This document shows positions 52,828 through 61,145 of a stretch of DNA of 64,000 bases, piece after piece. The stretch covers positions 62,001-126,000 of the forward strand of contig NZ_JBEZFP010000004.1 of the NCBI RefSeq assembly GCF_040649515.1, given 5' to 3'. Both the position numbers and the translations under genes were made by a program. The notes below the pieces were generated by a model, which made no database searches, was not told the DNA's origin, and was given only the letters and a program-made list of their open reading frames with translations. The stretch comes from Yinghuangia elevatio (GTDB lineage Bacteria > Actinomycetota > Actinomycetes > Streptomycetales > Streptomycetaceae). Positions within the stretch are counted from its first letter, which is position 1. Each line of letters opens with the position of its first letter.

Positions 52828-54032
52828 CCGGAGATCTCCTCTGCCTCGTAGGGAAGGTACGCGCGCACCCGGAAGCCTCCGCCGGGAAGGGGGCCCGCGG
52901 TCAGCTCGCCGCCGAGCGCCCGGGCGCGCTCGCGCATGCCGCGGATGCCGTTGCCGGATCCCTCTCCCGCGGGCTCCTTGGCACGGCGAGGGGAGCCTGC
53001 CCCGTCGTCCGCCACCTCGACGCGCACCCCGGTCACGCCGTACACGACGCGCAGTACCACGGACGCGGCGGCGGCGTGCCGGGTCACGTTGGTCAACGAT
53101 TCCTGCATGATGCGGAAGGCCGCGAGGTCCACTTCGACCGGGAGTTCGCGGGGCTCGCCCTCGGTTTCGGAGCGCACGTCCAGCCCGGCGAGTTCGGCGT
53201 ACGCGACGAGGTCGGCCCGGCGCGCGAGCCCGGCCGCCGGCGCGGTGGGCGCGTCCTCGTCGACCTGCCGCAGCACCCCGAGGGTCGTGCGCAGTTCGCG
53301 GAGCGTCTCGCGGCTTGCCGTCTTGATGGCGCCGAGCGCCTCCTCGGCCTGTGCGGGATCCTTCTTCAGCCGGTGCAGCGCGGCCCCGGCCTGCACGTTG
53401 ATGAGCGAGATGTTGTGCCCGATGACGTCGTGCAACTCGCGGGCGATGCGCAGGCGTTCCTCGGTCGCGCGGCGCAGGGCCTCCTCCTCGCGCCCGCGCT
53501 GCGCGGTCGCGAGCCGGGCCTCGGCCTCCTGGCGGTACGCCCGGCGCGTGTTGCTGGAGGCGCCGAGTGCGATGACCGCGACCACCCAGCCGGCCAGCAT
53601 GAACAGCGCAGCCAGGGTGATCTCTTCGTTGCCGCCGAGGGTGCCCATGCCGACCCCGGCGACGGTGGCGGCGCCCAGGACCGTCGCCGCGGTGAGCCGC
53701 CCCCGGGCCGCGACGGCGTACAGCGCGACCATGAGCAGGGCCATCATCAGCGCCACGTCGACCGCACCGAAGACGAAGTGCGCCCCGGTGGCGACCAGCA
53801 CGTACGTGCAGGCCGCGACCGGGAAGCGCTGCCCGAACCACAGCACGGCGCACGCGCTGAGGATGAGCACCCACTCGGCGAGGACCTGCCACCACGGCGG
53901 CGACTGGTTCGAGTACTGCACCGCGTACTGCACGGCGCTGATGGCGAGCGACGCGGCGAGCGCCACGAGGAGGAAGCGCTCCAGATTCCCCGAGAGCCCC
54001 CGCCGCGACCCGGAACGATCACCAGCACCCAT
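52824..54032 (-). CDS. NarL-family sensor histidine kinase
   Basis: 402 aa. Five membrane helices in residues 20-160 with almost no extracellular loop, then HisKA_3 with the phosphorylated His in RIARELHDVIGHNISLINVQ, and an HATPase with DDGAGSPRRA and GNGIRGMRERARALGG. Intramembrane-sensing type, often responding to envelope stress. It starts 11 bases after the MFS pump gene, so pump and sensor are one operon. Confidence 0.94.
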   Translation of the reverse strand: MGAGDRSGSRRGLSGNLERFLLVALAASLAISAVQYAVQYSNQSPPWWQVLAEWVLILSACAVLWFGQRFPVAACTYVLVATGAHFVFGAVDVALMMALLMVALYAVAARGRLTAATVLGAATVAGVGMGTLGGNEEITLAALFMLAGWVVAVIALGASSNTRRAYRQEAEARLATAQRGREEEALRRATEERLRIARELHDVIGHNISLINVQAGAALHRLKKDPAQAEEALGAIKTASRETLRELRTTLGVLRQVDEDAPTAPAAGLARRADLVAYAELAGLDVRSETEGEPRELPVEVDLAAFRIMQESLTNVTRHAAAASVVLRVVYGVTGVRVEVADDGAGSPRRAKEPAGEGSGNGIRGMRERARALGGELTAGPLPGGGFRVRAYLPYEAEEISG

Positions 54033-54042
54033 GGACGCCAGC

Positions 54043-55695
54043 CTAGAGGGGCGCGCTCGCCGACTCCGGTTCGCGGCCGGTCGGGGGGCGGTCGTCCCGG
54101 TCCCCGGACTGCGCGGCCGGCCCGTCGGATTCCGGCCCGGCGGACTGCCGCGACTCCACGTGCGCCTCGCCGTCCTGCCGCTTGAGCAGTGCCGCGACGA
54201 GGACGGCGGTGACCGCCATCAGGACCACGGCGACCAGCGCGATGACGCGCATCTCCTTTGCGAACGCCTCGAACGCGGCGTCCAGCAGTTCCCTGGCGGG
54301 CCCCGGCGGCAGCGTCGCGGCGGTCTCGACCGCGCCGCCCAACGTGTCGCGTGCGGACTCCAGTTGGTGTTCGCCGACGCCGGCCGGTGCGTGGTCCTGG
54401 AGGTCGCCCCGGTAGATCGCGGTGCCGATGCTGCCCAGGACGGCGATGCCGAGCGCCCCGCCGAACTCCGCCGCGGTCTCCGACATCGCGGACGCCGAAC
54501 CCGCGCGCTCGGGCGGCGCGGAGCCCAGGATCAGGTCGGTGACCAGGGCGAACACCGTGCCGATGCCGAGCGCGGTGATCATGTTCGGGACCAGCAGGCC
54601 CCAAATACTGGAATCGGCCTGGATACGGGCCAGGACGGCGTAGCCCACCGCGGCGACCACGAGCCCCAGCACGATGACGTTGGGCTTGCCGATGCGCGGC
54701 GCGAGCGCCGTGCCGATCGCGATGCCGACCGGCATCACGACGAAGGTGGGCAGCGACCACAGTGCCGCCTCCAACGGGCCCATGCCGAGCACCAGTTGGC
54801 CGAACTGTGAGGAGAACAGCCCGAAGCCGACCAGGCCCAGCATCATCAGCCAGTTCGTGGCCAGCGACACGCTGAACGTGCGGGAGCGGAACAGGCCGAC
54901 GTCGATCATCGGGTGGTCGATCACCCGTTGGCGGCGCAGGAACGCGGCGCCTACTAGGAGGCCCGCGAGGCTGATGCCGAGGTACGTCCAGGAGAAGCCG
55001 TCCTCGGCGATCTTCTTGATGCCGTAGACGACGGCCACGACCGACACCAGCGAGAGCGCCGCGCCGGGGAAGTCGAAGCGGCCGGGCCGCGGGTCGCGGA
55101 ACTCCGGGAGCAGCAGCGGGCCGAGCACCAGGAGCAGCAGCATCACCGGCACGTTGATCAGGAAGACCGAGCCCCACCAGAAGTGTTCGAGGAGCACGCC
55201 GCCGATCACCGGCCCGAGGACGCCGCCGCCGGCGAACCCGGCCGTCCAGATGCCGATGGCGGTCGTGCGCTGGGCGGGGTCGTGGAACATGTTGCGGATC
55301 AGGGAGAGCGTCGAGGGCGCGAGCGTCGCGCCGGCGACGCCGAGCAGCGCGCGGGCGGCGATCAGGCCCGCGGGGCTGGTGGCGTACGCGGCGAGCGCGG
55401 AGGCGACGCCGAACCCGACCGCGCCCATCAGCAGCAGCTTGCGGCGGCCTATGCGGTCGCCGAGCGTGCCCATGGTGATGAGGAGTCCGGCGAGCAGGAA
55501 GCCGTAGGCGTCCATGATCCACAGGAGTTCGGAGCTGCTCGGGTCCAGGTCCGAGCTCAGGAACGGCAGCGCCATGAACAGCACCGACATGTCCATCGAC
55601 ACGAGCATGCAGGGGAGGACGAGGACGGCGAGGCCGATCCACTCCTTGGTGCCCGCCTTGCCGTGCACCTGCTCGGGCGGATCCGGCGTTGCCAT
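54043..55695 (-). CDS. MFS drug exporter, DHA2 (14-helix) family
   Basis: 550 aa, ATG at 55695 behind GAGGAG. Motif A GTLGDRIGRRKLLL, motif C-like FAGGGVLGPVIGGVLLEHFWW, WIMDAYGFLLAGLLI. The C-terminal 50 residues are polar and disordered. First gene of the operon pump-kinase-regulator and divergent from a TetR gene, hence a regulated drug efflux unit. Confidence 0.93.
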   Translation of the reverse strand: MATPDPPEQVHGKAGTKEWIGLAVLVLPCMLVSMDMSVLFMALPFLSSDLDPSSSELLWIMDAYGFLLAGLLITMGTLGDRIGRRKLLLMGAVGFGVASALAAYATSPAGLIAARALLGVAGATLAPSTLSLIRNMFHDPAQRTTAIGIWTAGFAGGGVLGPVIGGVLLEHFWWGSVFLINVPVMLLLLVLGPLLLPEFRDPRPGRFDFPGAALSLVSVVAVVYGIKKIAEDGFSWTYLGISLAGLLVGAAFLRRQRVIDHPMIDVGLFRSRTFSVSLATNWLMMLGLVGFGLFSSQFGQLVLGMGPLEAALWSLPTFVVMPVGIAIGTALAPRIGKPNVIVLGLVVAAVGYAVLARIQADSSIWGLLVPNMITALGIGTVFALVTDLILGSAPPERAGSASAMSETAAEFGGALGIAVLGSIGTAIYRGDLQDHAPAGVGEHQLESARDTLGGAVETAATLPPGPARELLDAAFEAFAKEMRVIALVAVVLMAVTAVLVAALLKRQDGEAHVESRQSAGPESDGPAAQSGDRDDRPPTGREPESASAPL

Positions 55696-55708
55696 CGAAA
55701 CTCCTCGG

Positions 55709-55742
55709 GTACGTCGTACGCAGTGCCGCGTACACGATACGC
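55709..55742 (-). promoter_or_regulatory. Two adjacent palindromes over the MFS promoter
   Basis: GTACG-T-CGTAC (55709-55719) and GCGTA-CACGA-TACGC (55728-55742). The second resembles TetR-family operators and would overlap the -10 region of a minus-strand promoter (TTGAGA near 55764, 16-17 bp away). Confidence 0.6.
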
Positions 55743-55792
55743 ATGGCCCGGAAGAAGTCTCAATGCATTATTTACGCGGGCTTGATGGAATA

Positions 55793-55852
55793 TTTCGTCA
55801 CGCTCGAAGCTCTGCCCGGTAGAATTTCGACACGAAGTCGAGCGTGACGAAA
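55793..55852. promoter_or_regulatory. 15-bp perfect inverted repeat ahead of the TetR gene
   Basis: TTTCGTCACGCTCGA (55793-55807) and its exact reverse complement (55838-55852), 30 bases apart. The right arm ends next to the TetR ribosome site (AGAAGGG). Either two operator sites for autoregulation or a leader hairpin that can hide the ribosome site. Confidence 0.75.
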
Positions 55853-55865
55853 AGAAGGGTCGGCA

Positions 55866-56756
55866 ATGGCTGTTTGCGCGTGGTGCGGGGAGGCGATCGC
55901 CGACGACGGCGGCCGGGGCCGCCCCCGCGACTACTGCTCGCGCTCGTGCCGGGCGAAGGCGTACCGCGCGCGCAAGGCCACGGCAGGCCGGGCGCCGGCA
56001 CCGCAGACCCGGCGCCCACCGGGCGGCGGGCGTCCGGTGCCGGTCGATCCTCCCGACAACGCGGAGGGCGGCGGCCCCCACCTGTCGACCGAGCGCATCG
56101 TGGCGGCCGCCATCGCCCTCGCCGACGACGAGGGGCTGGAGAACCTGCACATGCGGCGCCTCGCGGCGTACCTCGGCGCGGGCACGATGTCCCTGTACCG
56201 CCACGTCGGCGGGCGCGACGAACTCGTCGACCTGATGGTCGAGTCTGCGATGGGCGAGGAGCCGCAGCCCGATCCGGTCCCGGCGGGTTGGCGGGCCGGG
56301 CTCGAGTACACCGCGCGGCGCGACTGGGGACTCTACCGCCGGCACCCGTGGATCCTGCAGCACGCGATGGTCGGTTCGCGCATGCGCTGGACGCGGAACG
56401 CGGCACTGGACGGCGAACGCGCGCTGGCCGCGTTCGACGGCCTCGCGGTGCCGCCCGAGGAGCAATTGCGGCTGCTGCTGATCGTGGTCGCGTTCACCCA
56501 GGGCATCGCGCTCATCCACGTCAACGACGTCGAGCTGACCCGGAAGACCGGGGTCACCGCCCAGCAGTGGTGGGATCGCGAGGGCAGCCACGTGAACCCG
56601 GAGCTGCTCGCCGACCTGCCGCGCCTTTCCTCGGCGTTCCGCAAGCCGAGGCCCTTCCAACTGGAGCTGGACCGGCAGTTCGAGGCGGGCCTGAAGGGCG
56701 TCCTCGACGGCATCGGCGCGCTTCTGGTCCGGTACGGCGCCGTACTCACGTCCTGA
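55866..56756 (+). CDS. TetR family regulator with N-terminal zinc-ribbon-like module
   Basis: 296 aa, ATG at 55866 behind AAGAAGGG. Residues 1-35 read as a Cys4 module: Cys4-x2-Cys7 and Cys24-x3-Cys28 (MAVCAWCGEAI, RDYCSRSCRAKAYRARK). A Pro/Gly linker (36-70) leads to a TetR HTH (TERIVAAAIALADDEGLENL, MRRLAAYLGAGTMSLYRHVG) and a TetR C-terminal class ligand-binding region. It is the divergent regulator of the MFS pump. The metal-binding-like head is unusual for the family; it may sense metal or redox, or add DNA contacts. Confidence 0.87.
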   Translation: MAVCAWCGEAIADDGGRGRPRDYCSRSCRAKAYRARKATAGRAPAPQTRRPPGGGRPVPVDPPDNAEGGGPHLSTERIVAAAIALADDEGLENLHMRRLAAYLGAGTMSLYRHVGGRDELVDLMVESAMGEEPQPDPVPAGWRAGLEYTARRDWGLYRRHPWILQHAMVGSRMRWTRNAALDGERALAAFDGLAVPPEEQLRLLLIVVAFTQGIALIHVNDVELTRKTGVTAQQWWDREGSHVNPELLADLPRLSSAFRKPRPFQLELDRQFEAGLKGVLDGIGALLVRYGAVLTS

Positions 56757-56846
56757 TCGCCGTGTTCGTCTAACGTCGTGGCACCGGATGCGCCCCGGTC
56801 GTCGGCGCGCGGCACCGGCGACACGGAAGACCTCGGGAGAGACGCC

Positions 56847-57302
56847 ATGCCCCTCTGGGACAAGCTCAAGCAGTCCGTGCAGCAGATGCAGGCGCAGTTG
56901 ACGGCACGGAAGGACAGCCTGACCAGCGAGGCGTTCCGCGACGCGAGCATGGCCATGTGCGCGCTGGTGGCCGCCGCGGACGGGACCATCGACCCGGCCG
57001 AGACCCGCCGGGTCGCGCAGTTGATCGTCGACAACGAGGCGCTGCGCGGCTTCGACAAGAACGACCTGCAGCGCCGCTTCCACGACTACATCGACGTGCT
57101 GCGGACGGACACCCGCTCCGGCAAGGCGCGGGTCATGAAGGACATCGCCGCCGTCAAGGCCGATCCGGACGAGGCACGCGCGGTCGTCCAGATCGGCATC
57201 GTCATCGGCGGTGCGGACGGCCGCTTCGACCCGACAGAGCGAGCGGTCGTCCGCGAGGCGTGCGTCGCGCTCGGCATCGCGCGCGCCGACTTCGGCCTCT
57301 GA
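56847..57302 (+). CDS. terB: TerB family tellurite resistance protein
   Basis: 151 aa, ATG at 56847 behind GGGAGAG. All-helical TerB fold: FRDASMAMCALVAAADGTID, then DNEALRGFDKNDLQ, and VQIGIVIGGADGRFDPTERA, with the paired acidic ADG motifs of the family. It lies 18 kb from the main ter block, as in several Streptomyces genomes. Confidence 0.9.
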   Translation: MPLWDKLKQSVQQMQAQLTARKDSLTSEAFRDASMAMCALVAAADGTIDPAETRRVAQLIVDNEALRGFDKNDLQRRFHDYIDVLRTDTRSGKARVMKDIAAVKADPDEARAVVQIGIVIGGADGRFDPTERAVVREACVALGIARADFGL

Positions 57303-57308
57303 CACCGC

Positions 57309-57330
57309 GGGGCCGCGCCGCGGCGGCCCC
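57309..57330. terminator. Convergent hairpin between terB and yceI
   Basis: GGGGCCGC / GCGGCCCC stem, loop of 6, seven bases after terB. Confidence 0.6.
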
Positions 57331-57347
57331 CCGAGGTGAAGGCGGGC

Positions 57348-57968
57348 TCAGGCGGCCTTCACGGCGGAGATGTCGAAACTCAGCTTGACCTTCTCGCCGA
57401 TCAGCACGCCGCCGGTCTCCAGCGCGGCGTTGTACGACAGGCCCCAGTCGGTGCGGTCGATCGTCGTGCCGCCCTCGAAGCCCACGCGGTCGATGCCGTA
57501 CGCGTCGGTCGCCGTGCCGGTGTACTCCAGGTCCAGGACGACCGGGCGCGTGGTGCCCTTGATCGTCAGGTCCCCGGTCATGCGGTAGCTGTCGTCGCCG
57601 AGGCGCTGTGCCGAGGTGCTGCGGAAGGTGATCTCCGGGTGCGCCTCGACGGCGAAGAAGTCGCCGGTGCGCAGGTGCTCGTCGCGCTGCGCCTGGTTGG
57701 TGTCGATGCTCGCGACCTTGATGGTGATGGCGGCGCTGGACGCGGCCGGGTCGGCGCCGTCGAGGTGCAGAAGGCCCTCGTACTCGGTGAAGGCGCCGCG
57801 CACGTTGGTGACCATCGCGTGGCGCACCGAGAAGCCGATCGTGCTGTGCGTCGTGTCGATGACGTAATTGCCGGTCAGGTGCGCCAGGTCGGGGCCGGTG
57901 GCGACCGCGACGGCGGAGTCGGCCGAGGTGGCCGGGGACGACTTGGGGGTGCGGGAGAAGAGGCCCAT
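57348..57968 (-). CDS. YceI family lipid-binding protein
   Basis: 206 aa, ATG at 57968. Lipocalin-like YceI barrel: YVIDTTHSTIGFSVRHAMVT, then SIDTNQAQRDEHLRTGDFF and GDLTIKGTTRPVVLDLEY, all family landmarks. The N-terminal 30 residues are polar and there is no signal peptide, so it is cytosolic, unlike E. coli YceI. Binds isoprenoid-type lipids in characterised relatives. A double operator sits on its promoter. Confidence 0.92.
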   Translation of the reverse strand: MGLFSRTPKSSPATSADSAVAVATGPDLAHLTGNYVIDTTHSTIGFSVRHAMVTNVRGAFTEYEGLLHLDGADPAASSAAITIKVASIDTNQAQRDEHLRTGDFFAVEAHPEITFRSTSAQRLGDDSYRMTGDLTIKGTTRPVVLDLEYTGTATDAYGIDRVGFEGGTTIDRTDWGLSYNAALETGGVLIGEKVKLSFDISAVKAA

Positions 57969-57989
57969 GACTGAATCCTGTCCGTGATT

Positions 57990-58003
57990 GTTGAACGTTC
58001 AAC
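57990..58003 (-). promoter_or_regulatory. MarR-type operator 1 of yceI
   Basis: GTTGAACGTTCAAC, a perfect 14-bp palindrome 22 bases before the start codon and downstream of the predicted -10. Confidence 0.8.
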
Positions 58004-58014
58004 CTGACCCCAGG

Positions 58015-58043
58015 ACAGTACCTCGATTTCGTTGAAACTTCAA
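58015..58043 (-). promoter_or_regulatory. Predicted yceI promoter
   Basis: Minus strand -35 TTGAAG (58043-58038), 17-bp spacer, -10 TACTGT (58020-58015). The -35 lies inside operator 2, and operator 1 covers the initial transcribed region. Confidence 0.65.
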
Positions 58044-58044
58044 C
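58031..58044 (-). promoter_or_regulatory. MarR-type operator 2 of yceI
   Basis: GTTGAAACTTCAAC: the same half-sites as operator 1 (GTTGAA / TTCAAC) with a different central dinucleotide. The two centres are 41 bp apart, about four helical turns. Confidence 0.78.
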
Positions 58045-58174
58045 TAGGTACGTCGTTCGGGTGAACGCACTCCGGGGCGGGCGGGACTCGGGGGAGTGGT
58101 GTGGACCTTGTGACGCTTCGTGGGCGTGAGTACCCTGGCCCGCCTGTCAGTGGTAGGTGATGGGGGGAACTCGC

Positions 58175-58915
58175 ATGGCAGCAGCCGATCTTGCGCAATA
58201 CCGGCAATTCGCGGACCGGATCCGGCAGCGCATTCTGGCCGGGGAGTGGAAGCCCGGTTCCGCTCTCCCGCCGCCCGAGGAACTGGCCCGGGAGGGCGGG
58301 TGCGATCTCGCGGTCGTCGAGGTCGCCCTGCGGGAACTCGCGGTGGAGGGGATCGTCGAGGGCCGCATGGGAGCGGGCGTGTACTTCACCGGGCTCACGC
58401 GGCGGGCCGTCACACGCGTCATGCAGCCGGGCGGCGGCTCGGTGGCACCGGCGTTCGAGGACGGGCGGGCGACCGCGTACACCCACGAGACGACGACCGT
58501 GACCGCGGACCGCCACGTCGCGCAGCGCCTGGCGGTCGACATCGGTGCGGACGTCATGAGGACCACGTACGAATGCACGTCGGGCGGCCGCCCGTACGCG
58601 CTGATCACCAGCTGGGAGCCGCTGCACCTCACGGGCGGCACCCCGATCGTCTTCCCCGAGGAGGGTCCGCACGCGGGTAAGGGGGTGCTCGCCCGCTTCG
58701 CCGCGATCGGACTCCCGGCGATCCGGGTCAACGAGGACCTGGTCCCGCGCGGCGTCACGACCGACGAGGCCCGCCTGCTCAACGTCGCCCGAAGCGCGCT
58801 GGTGACCGTCGTCGAGCGGACCGTCTTCGGTGCGGAGCACCCGTTGGAGGCGGCCGACACGGTGCTGCCGGCCGGCGTCGTCCAGCCGCACTACATAACG
58901 CGCCCCGACGCCTGA
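58175..58915 (+). CDS. GntR/HutC family transcriptional regulator
   Basis: 246 aa. The ATG at 58175 has GGGGGGA 8 bases upstream and is preferred over the GTG at 58157. N-terminal winged helix (QFADRIRQRILAGEWKPGSA, LREL, GIVEGRMGAGVYF) and a C-terminal UTRA-type effector domain (MRTTYECTSGGRPYALITSW). No obvious target operon next to it, so the ligand is unknown. Confidence 0.88.
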   Translation: MAAADLAQYRQFADRIRQRILAGEWKPGSALPPPEELAREGGCDLAVVEVALRELAVEGIVEGRMGAGVYFTGLTRRAVTRVMQPGGGSVAPAFEDGRATAYTHETTTVTADRHVAQRLAVDIGADVMRTTYECTSGGRPYALITSWEPLHLTGGTPIVFPEEGPHAGKGVLARFAAIGLPAIRVNEDLVPRGVTTDEARLLNVARSALVTVVERTVFGAEHPLEAADTVLPAGVVQPHYITRPDA

Positions 58916-58961
58916 GGCCGACCCGCGAGCGGCCGTACGGACGATCCGGCGCCGAAACGCA

Positions 58962-58997
58962 GGTGGCCCCGCCCCCCGGGGGAGGGGCGGGGCCACC
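58962..58997. terminator. Bidirectional terminator after gntR
   Basis: Perfect 14-bp stem GGTGGCCCCGCCCC / GGGGCGGGGCCACC, loop of 8, between convergent genes. Confidence 0.87.
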
Positions 58998-59016
58998 GCG
59001 ACTGCTCGGCCAGGTG

Positions 59017-59547
59017 TTACGAGGGACCCATCTGGCTGCCGTCCGCCCCACCGCCGCGCGGGGACTGCTGCGGCGCACCGGCCGCGTGCCGGCCTGCCGT
59101 GTCACCGGCCCGCCACTCGGCCTCCTCCGTCATCGACATGGGTTGACCGAGGCCCTGGGCGTCGTTCCAGCGTGCGGTCAGCGCGTACAGGACCACGATG
59201 TCCAGCGCGATGACGATGCTGGACCACACCGGGTGCGCGTCGAGGAAGCCGATCTGGCCGATGATGTTCAGCATCGCCAGGCCGACGGCGATGTACCGGG
59301 CCCAACTCGCGCCCGTCAGCAGGCCCATGCCCACCGCGAGTTGCAGCGCGGCGAAGCACAGCATGATGACGCCCCACGTGGTGTAGCTCCACACCAGGAG
59401 GTCGCCGGAATCGGTCACGAAGTAGCCGTCGCGGAACAGCGCGGTCAGACCCATCATCAGGTTGAGGATGCCGAGCGTCAGCAGCGTGAACGCCGCGAAC
59501 GCCACCCATCCGGACCAGGCGTTGAACCCGCTTTTCGTGCGTGCCAT
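59017..59547 (-). CDS. Four-helix membrane protein (DUF7144-like)
   Basis: 176 aa. ATG at 59547 with GGGAG 7 bases upstream gives MARTKSGFNAWSGWVAFAAF. Four helices with WVAFAAFTLLTLGILNLMMG, VWSYTTWGVIMLCFAALQLA and ARYIAVGLAMLNIIGQIGF, then a polar tail. Resembles the small actinobacterial membrane family now called DUF7144. Function unknown. Confidence 0.8.
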   Translation of the reverse strand: MARTKSGFNAWSGWVAFAAFTLLTLGILNLMMGLTALFRDGYFVTDSGDLLVWSYTTWGVIMLCFAALQLAVGMGLLTGASWARYIAVGLAMLNIIGQIGFLDAHPVWSSIVIALDIVVLYALTARWNDAQGLGQPMSMTEEAEWRAGDTAGRHAAGAPQQSPRGGGADGSQMGPS

Positions 59548-59997
59548 GGCGTGCTCCCAAGCTGTGGCCGGGTGTGCCCAGCCTTGTTCGGCAGGCCGTT
59601 TGGCCTCCATTCCTTTTCAACGTAGTACCGTTTTGACACATATGCCCGTTTAGTGAAGATTCCTGCGCCCGCATCGCCGCCGCCCGGACACGGCGAAGGC
59701 CCGGCACCCTGTGGGTGCCGGGCCATCTGCTTCGCCGGTGCCTGGCCGTTCCCGGAGGGCGGACCAGGGGATCTCGGACGAGTTGAGCGGGAGAAGCCCC
59801 GTCCACTTCTCGCGGACCCTGATTGCGCGGTGCACGGCCAACAAGGACCGCTACTCCGCGTCTGTCTCTTGCGGACTTCTCCCGTTCCCTCCAGTACACC
59901 TCCGTCGGCCGCCGAGTGCAAAGGGATCACTCGCCGATTCGCGTACGCGGTGCCTGCGCGGGTACGGGCGCGGGCCGCCCCCCGCGGGTCTGCGGGG
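59548..59997. other. 450-base gap with an orphan terminator
   Basis: No convincing gene. A perfect 12-bp hairpin GGCCCGGCACCC-TGT-GGGTGCCGGGCC lies at 59698-59724, some 270 bases past the thioredoxin stop on the minus strand. It may end a long 3' untranslated tail, a small RNA, or a decayed gene. A 60-codon minus-strand frame runs through the hairpin (HRAIRVREKWTGLLPLNSSE) but has no ribosome site or family I know. Confidence 0.5.
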
Positions 59998-60414
59998 TCA
60001 GGCCTCGCCCGCGTGGTCCCCGTTGACCGACTGCCCGGTGGCCTTGGCCTGCTCGGTCTGCGCCTCCGCGACCTTGCGCTTGACCTCGTCCATGTCCAGG
60101 CCCTTGGCCTGCGAGATGAGGTCGACGAGCGCGGTCTCGGGCAGCGCCCCCGGCTGCGAGTACACCATCACGTTGTCCCGGACCAGCATGATCGTGGGGA
60201 TCGAGCTGATCGAGAACGCGGCCGCCAGCTCGGGCTGCGCCTCGGTGTCCACCTTCGCGAAGACGACCTCGGGCTCGTTCTCGGAGACCTTCTCGAACGT
60301 CGGGGCGAACTGCCGGCACGGTCCGCACCAAGCCGCCCAGAAATCGATCACGGTCAGTCCGTCGCCCGCGACGACCTCGTCGAAGTTCTCCTTGGTCAGT
60401 TCGACCGTGGCCAT
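59998..60414 (-). CDS. trxA: Thioredoxin with C-terminal extension
   Basis: 138 aa, ATG at 60414 behind GAGAGG. Active site WCGPC at Cys30/Cys33 (DFWAAWCGPCRQFAP), cis-Pro in SSIPTIMLVRDN. A further 30 residues of charged helix (DEVKRKVAEAQTEQAKATG) extend beyond the usual 108. Cytosolic disulfide reductase. Confidence 0.93.
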   Translation of the reverse strand: MATVELTKENFDEVVAGDGLTVIDFWAAWCGPCRQFAPTFEKVSENEPEVVFAKVDTEAQPELAAAFSISSIPTIMLVRDNVMVYSQPGALPETALVDLISQAKGLDMDEVKRKVAEAQTEQAKATGQSVNGDHAGEA

Positions 60415-60681
60415 GTGCCTCTCCGTCCTGCGTGTCCGTCCTGTGTGGATCATCCTGATGGATTCCCGACGAGCTGTGGAACGACGTGGCGGCGCCGCGC
60501 ATTCCGGGTGCCCTTCGGGCGCACCTCCCCACCATCGTGCCCCGATCGTCCCCGACGATGCGTCGGCGGGACGATCACATCGCACCGCGTCGCACGCCTG
60601 TCACTTGCGCACCATAGGCTGTGCCGACATCCGACACAGCGTCACCGCTCGTGCGCCCCCGCAGCCCGAGGAGCCTCCGCC

Positions 60682-60942
60682 ATGCGCTACACCCGCCGCA
60701 GCGTCGTCAACCTCACTCCCGCCGAGCCGGGCTGGGACCTCGAGTTGACCAGGCCTGGTGCCGACTCGGTGCTCTGCCCGGTCATCGGATGGGCCGTCGT
60801 CGTGGTGGACACCACCGCCGGCGGCGACCTCGAGACCGCGATAGAACCCGCCTTCGTCTACGAGGGCGCGATCTTCACGCCGGGCGAATTCGCGCACGCT
60901 GTCGGCGAGTTGGAGTACGCCCTGATCGAGCCGGAGGACTGA
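60682..60942 (+). CDS. Small conserved-looking protein of unknown function
   Basis: 86 aa, ATG at 60682 behind GAGGAG. MRYTRRSVVNLTPAEPGWDL, then VLCPVIGWAVVVVD and GEFAHAVGELEYALIEPED. Acidic, no signal peptide or membrane helix apart from a weak hydrophobic strand. Good ribosome site and codon bias support it as real. I do not recognise the family. Confidence 0.7.
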   Translation: MRYTRRSVVNLTPAEPGWDLELTRPGADSVLCPVIGWAVVVVDTTAGGDLETAIEPAFVYEGAIFTPGEFAHAVGELEYALIEPED

Positions 60943-61145
60943 GCCGCCCGGCGGCGCGGGAGCCGTCCTCGCGACCCGTCCGGTCCGGTGCCGGGGCAGG
61001 CCACGCACCTCACGGTGACGGGGCCGTCGCGCTTTCCGTCAAAGGAACGGTCAAGTGGTTCCGCGCCCGCCAACTTGCTTGCAACACCCGCCGATCTCTG
61101 CCAACTTGCGCGTTACCGAGATCGACGGGACGCGACGGGGGACAC

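Noticed and set aside
59653..59844. Small proteins in the gap between the DUF7144-like and thioredoxin genes
   Set aside because: The best candidate reads straight through a perfect terminator hairpin and has no ribosome site.
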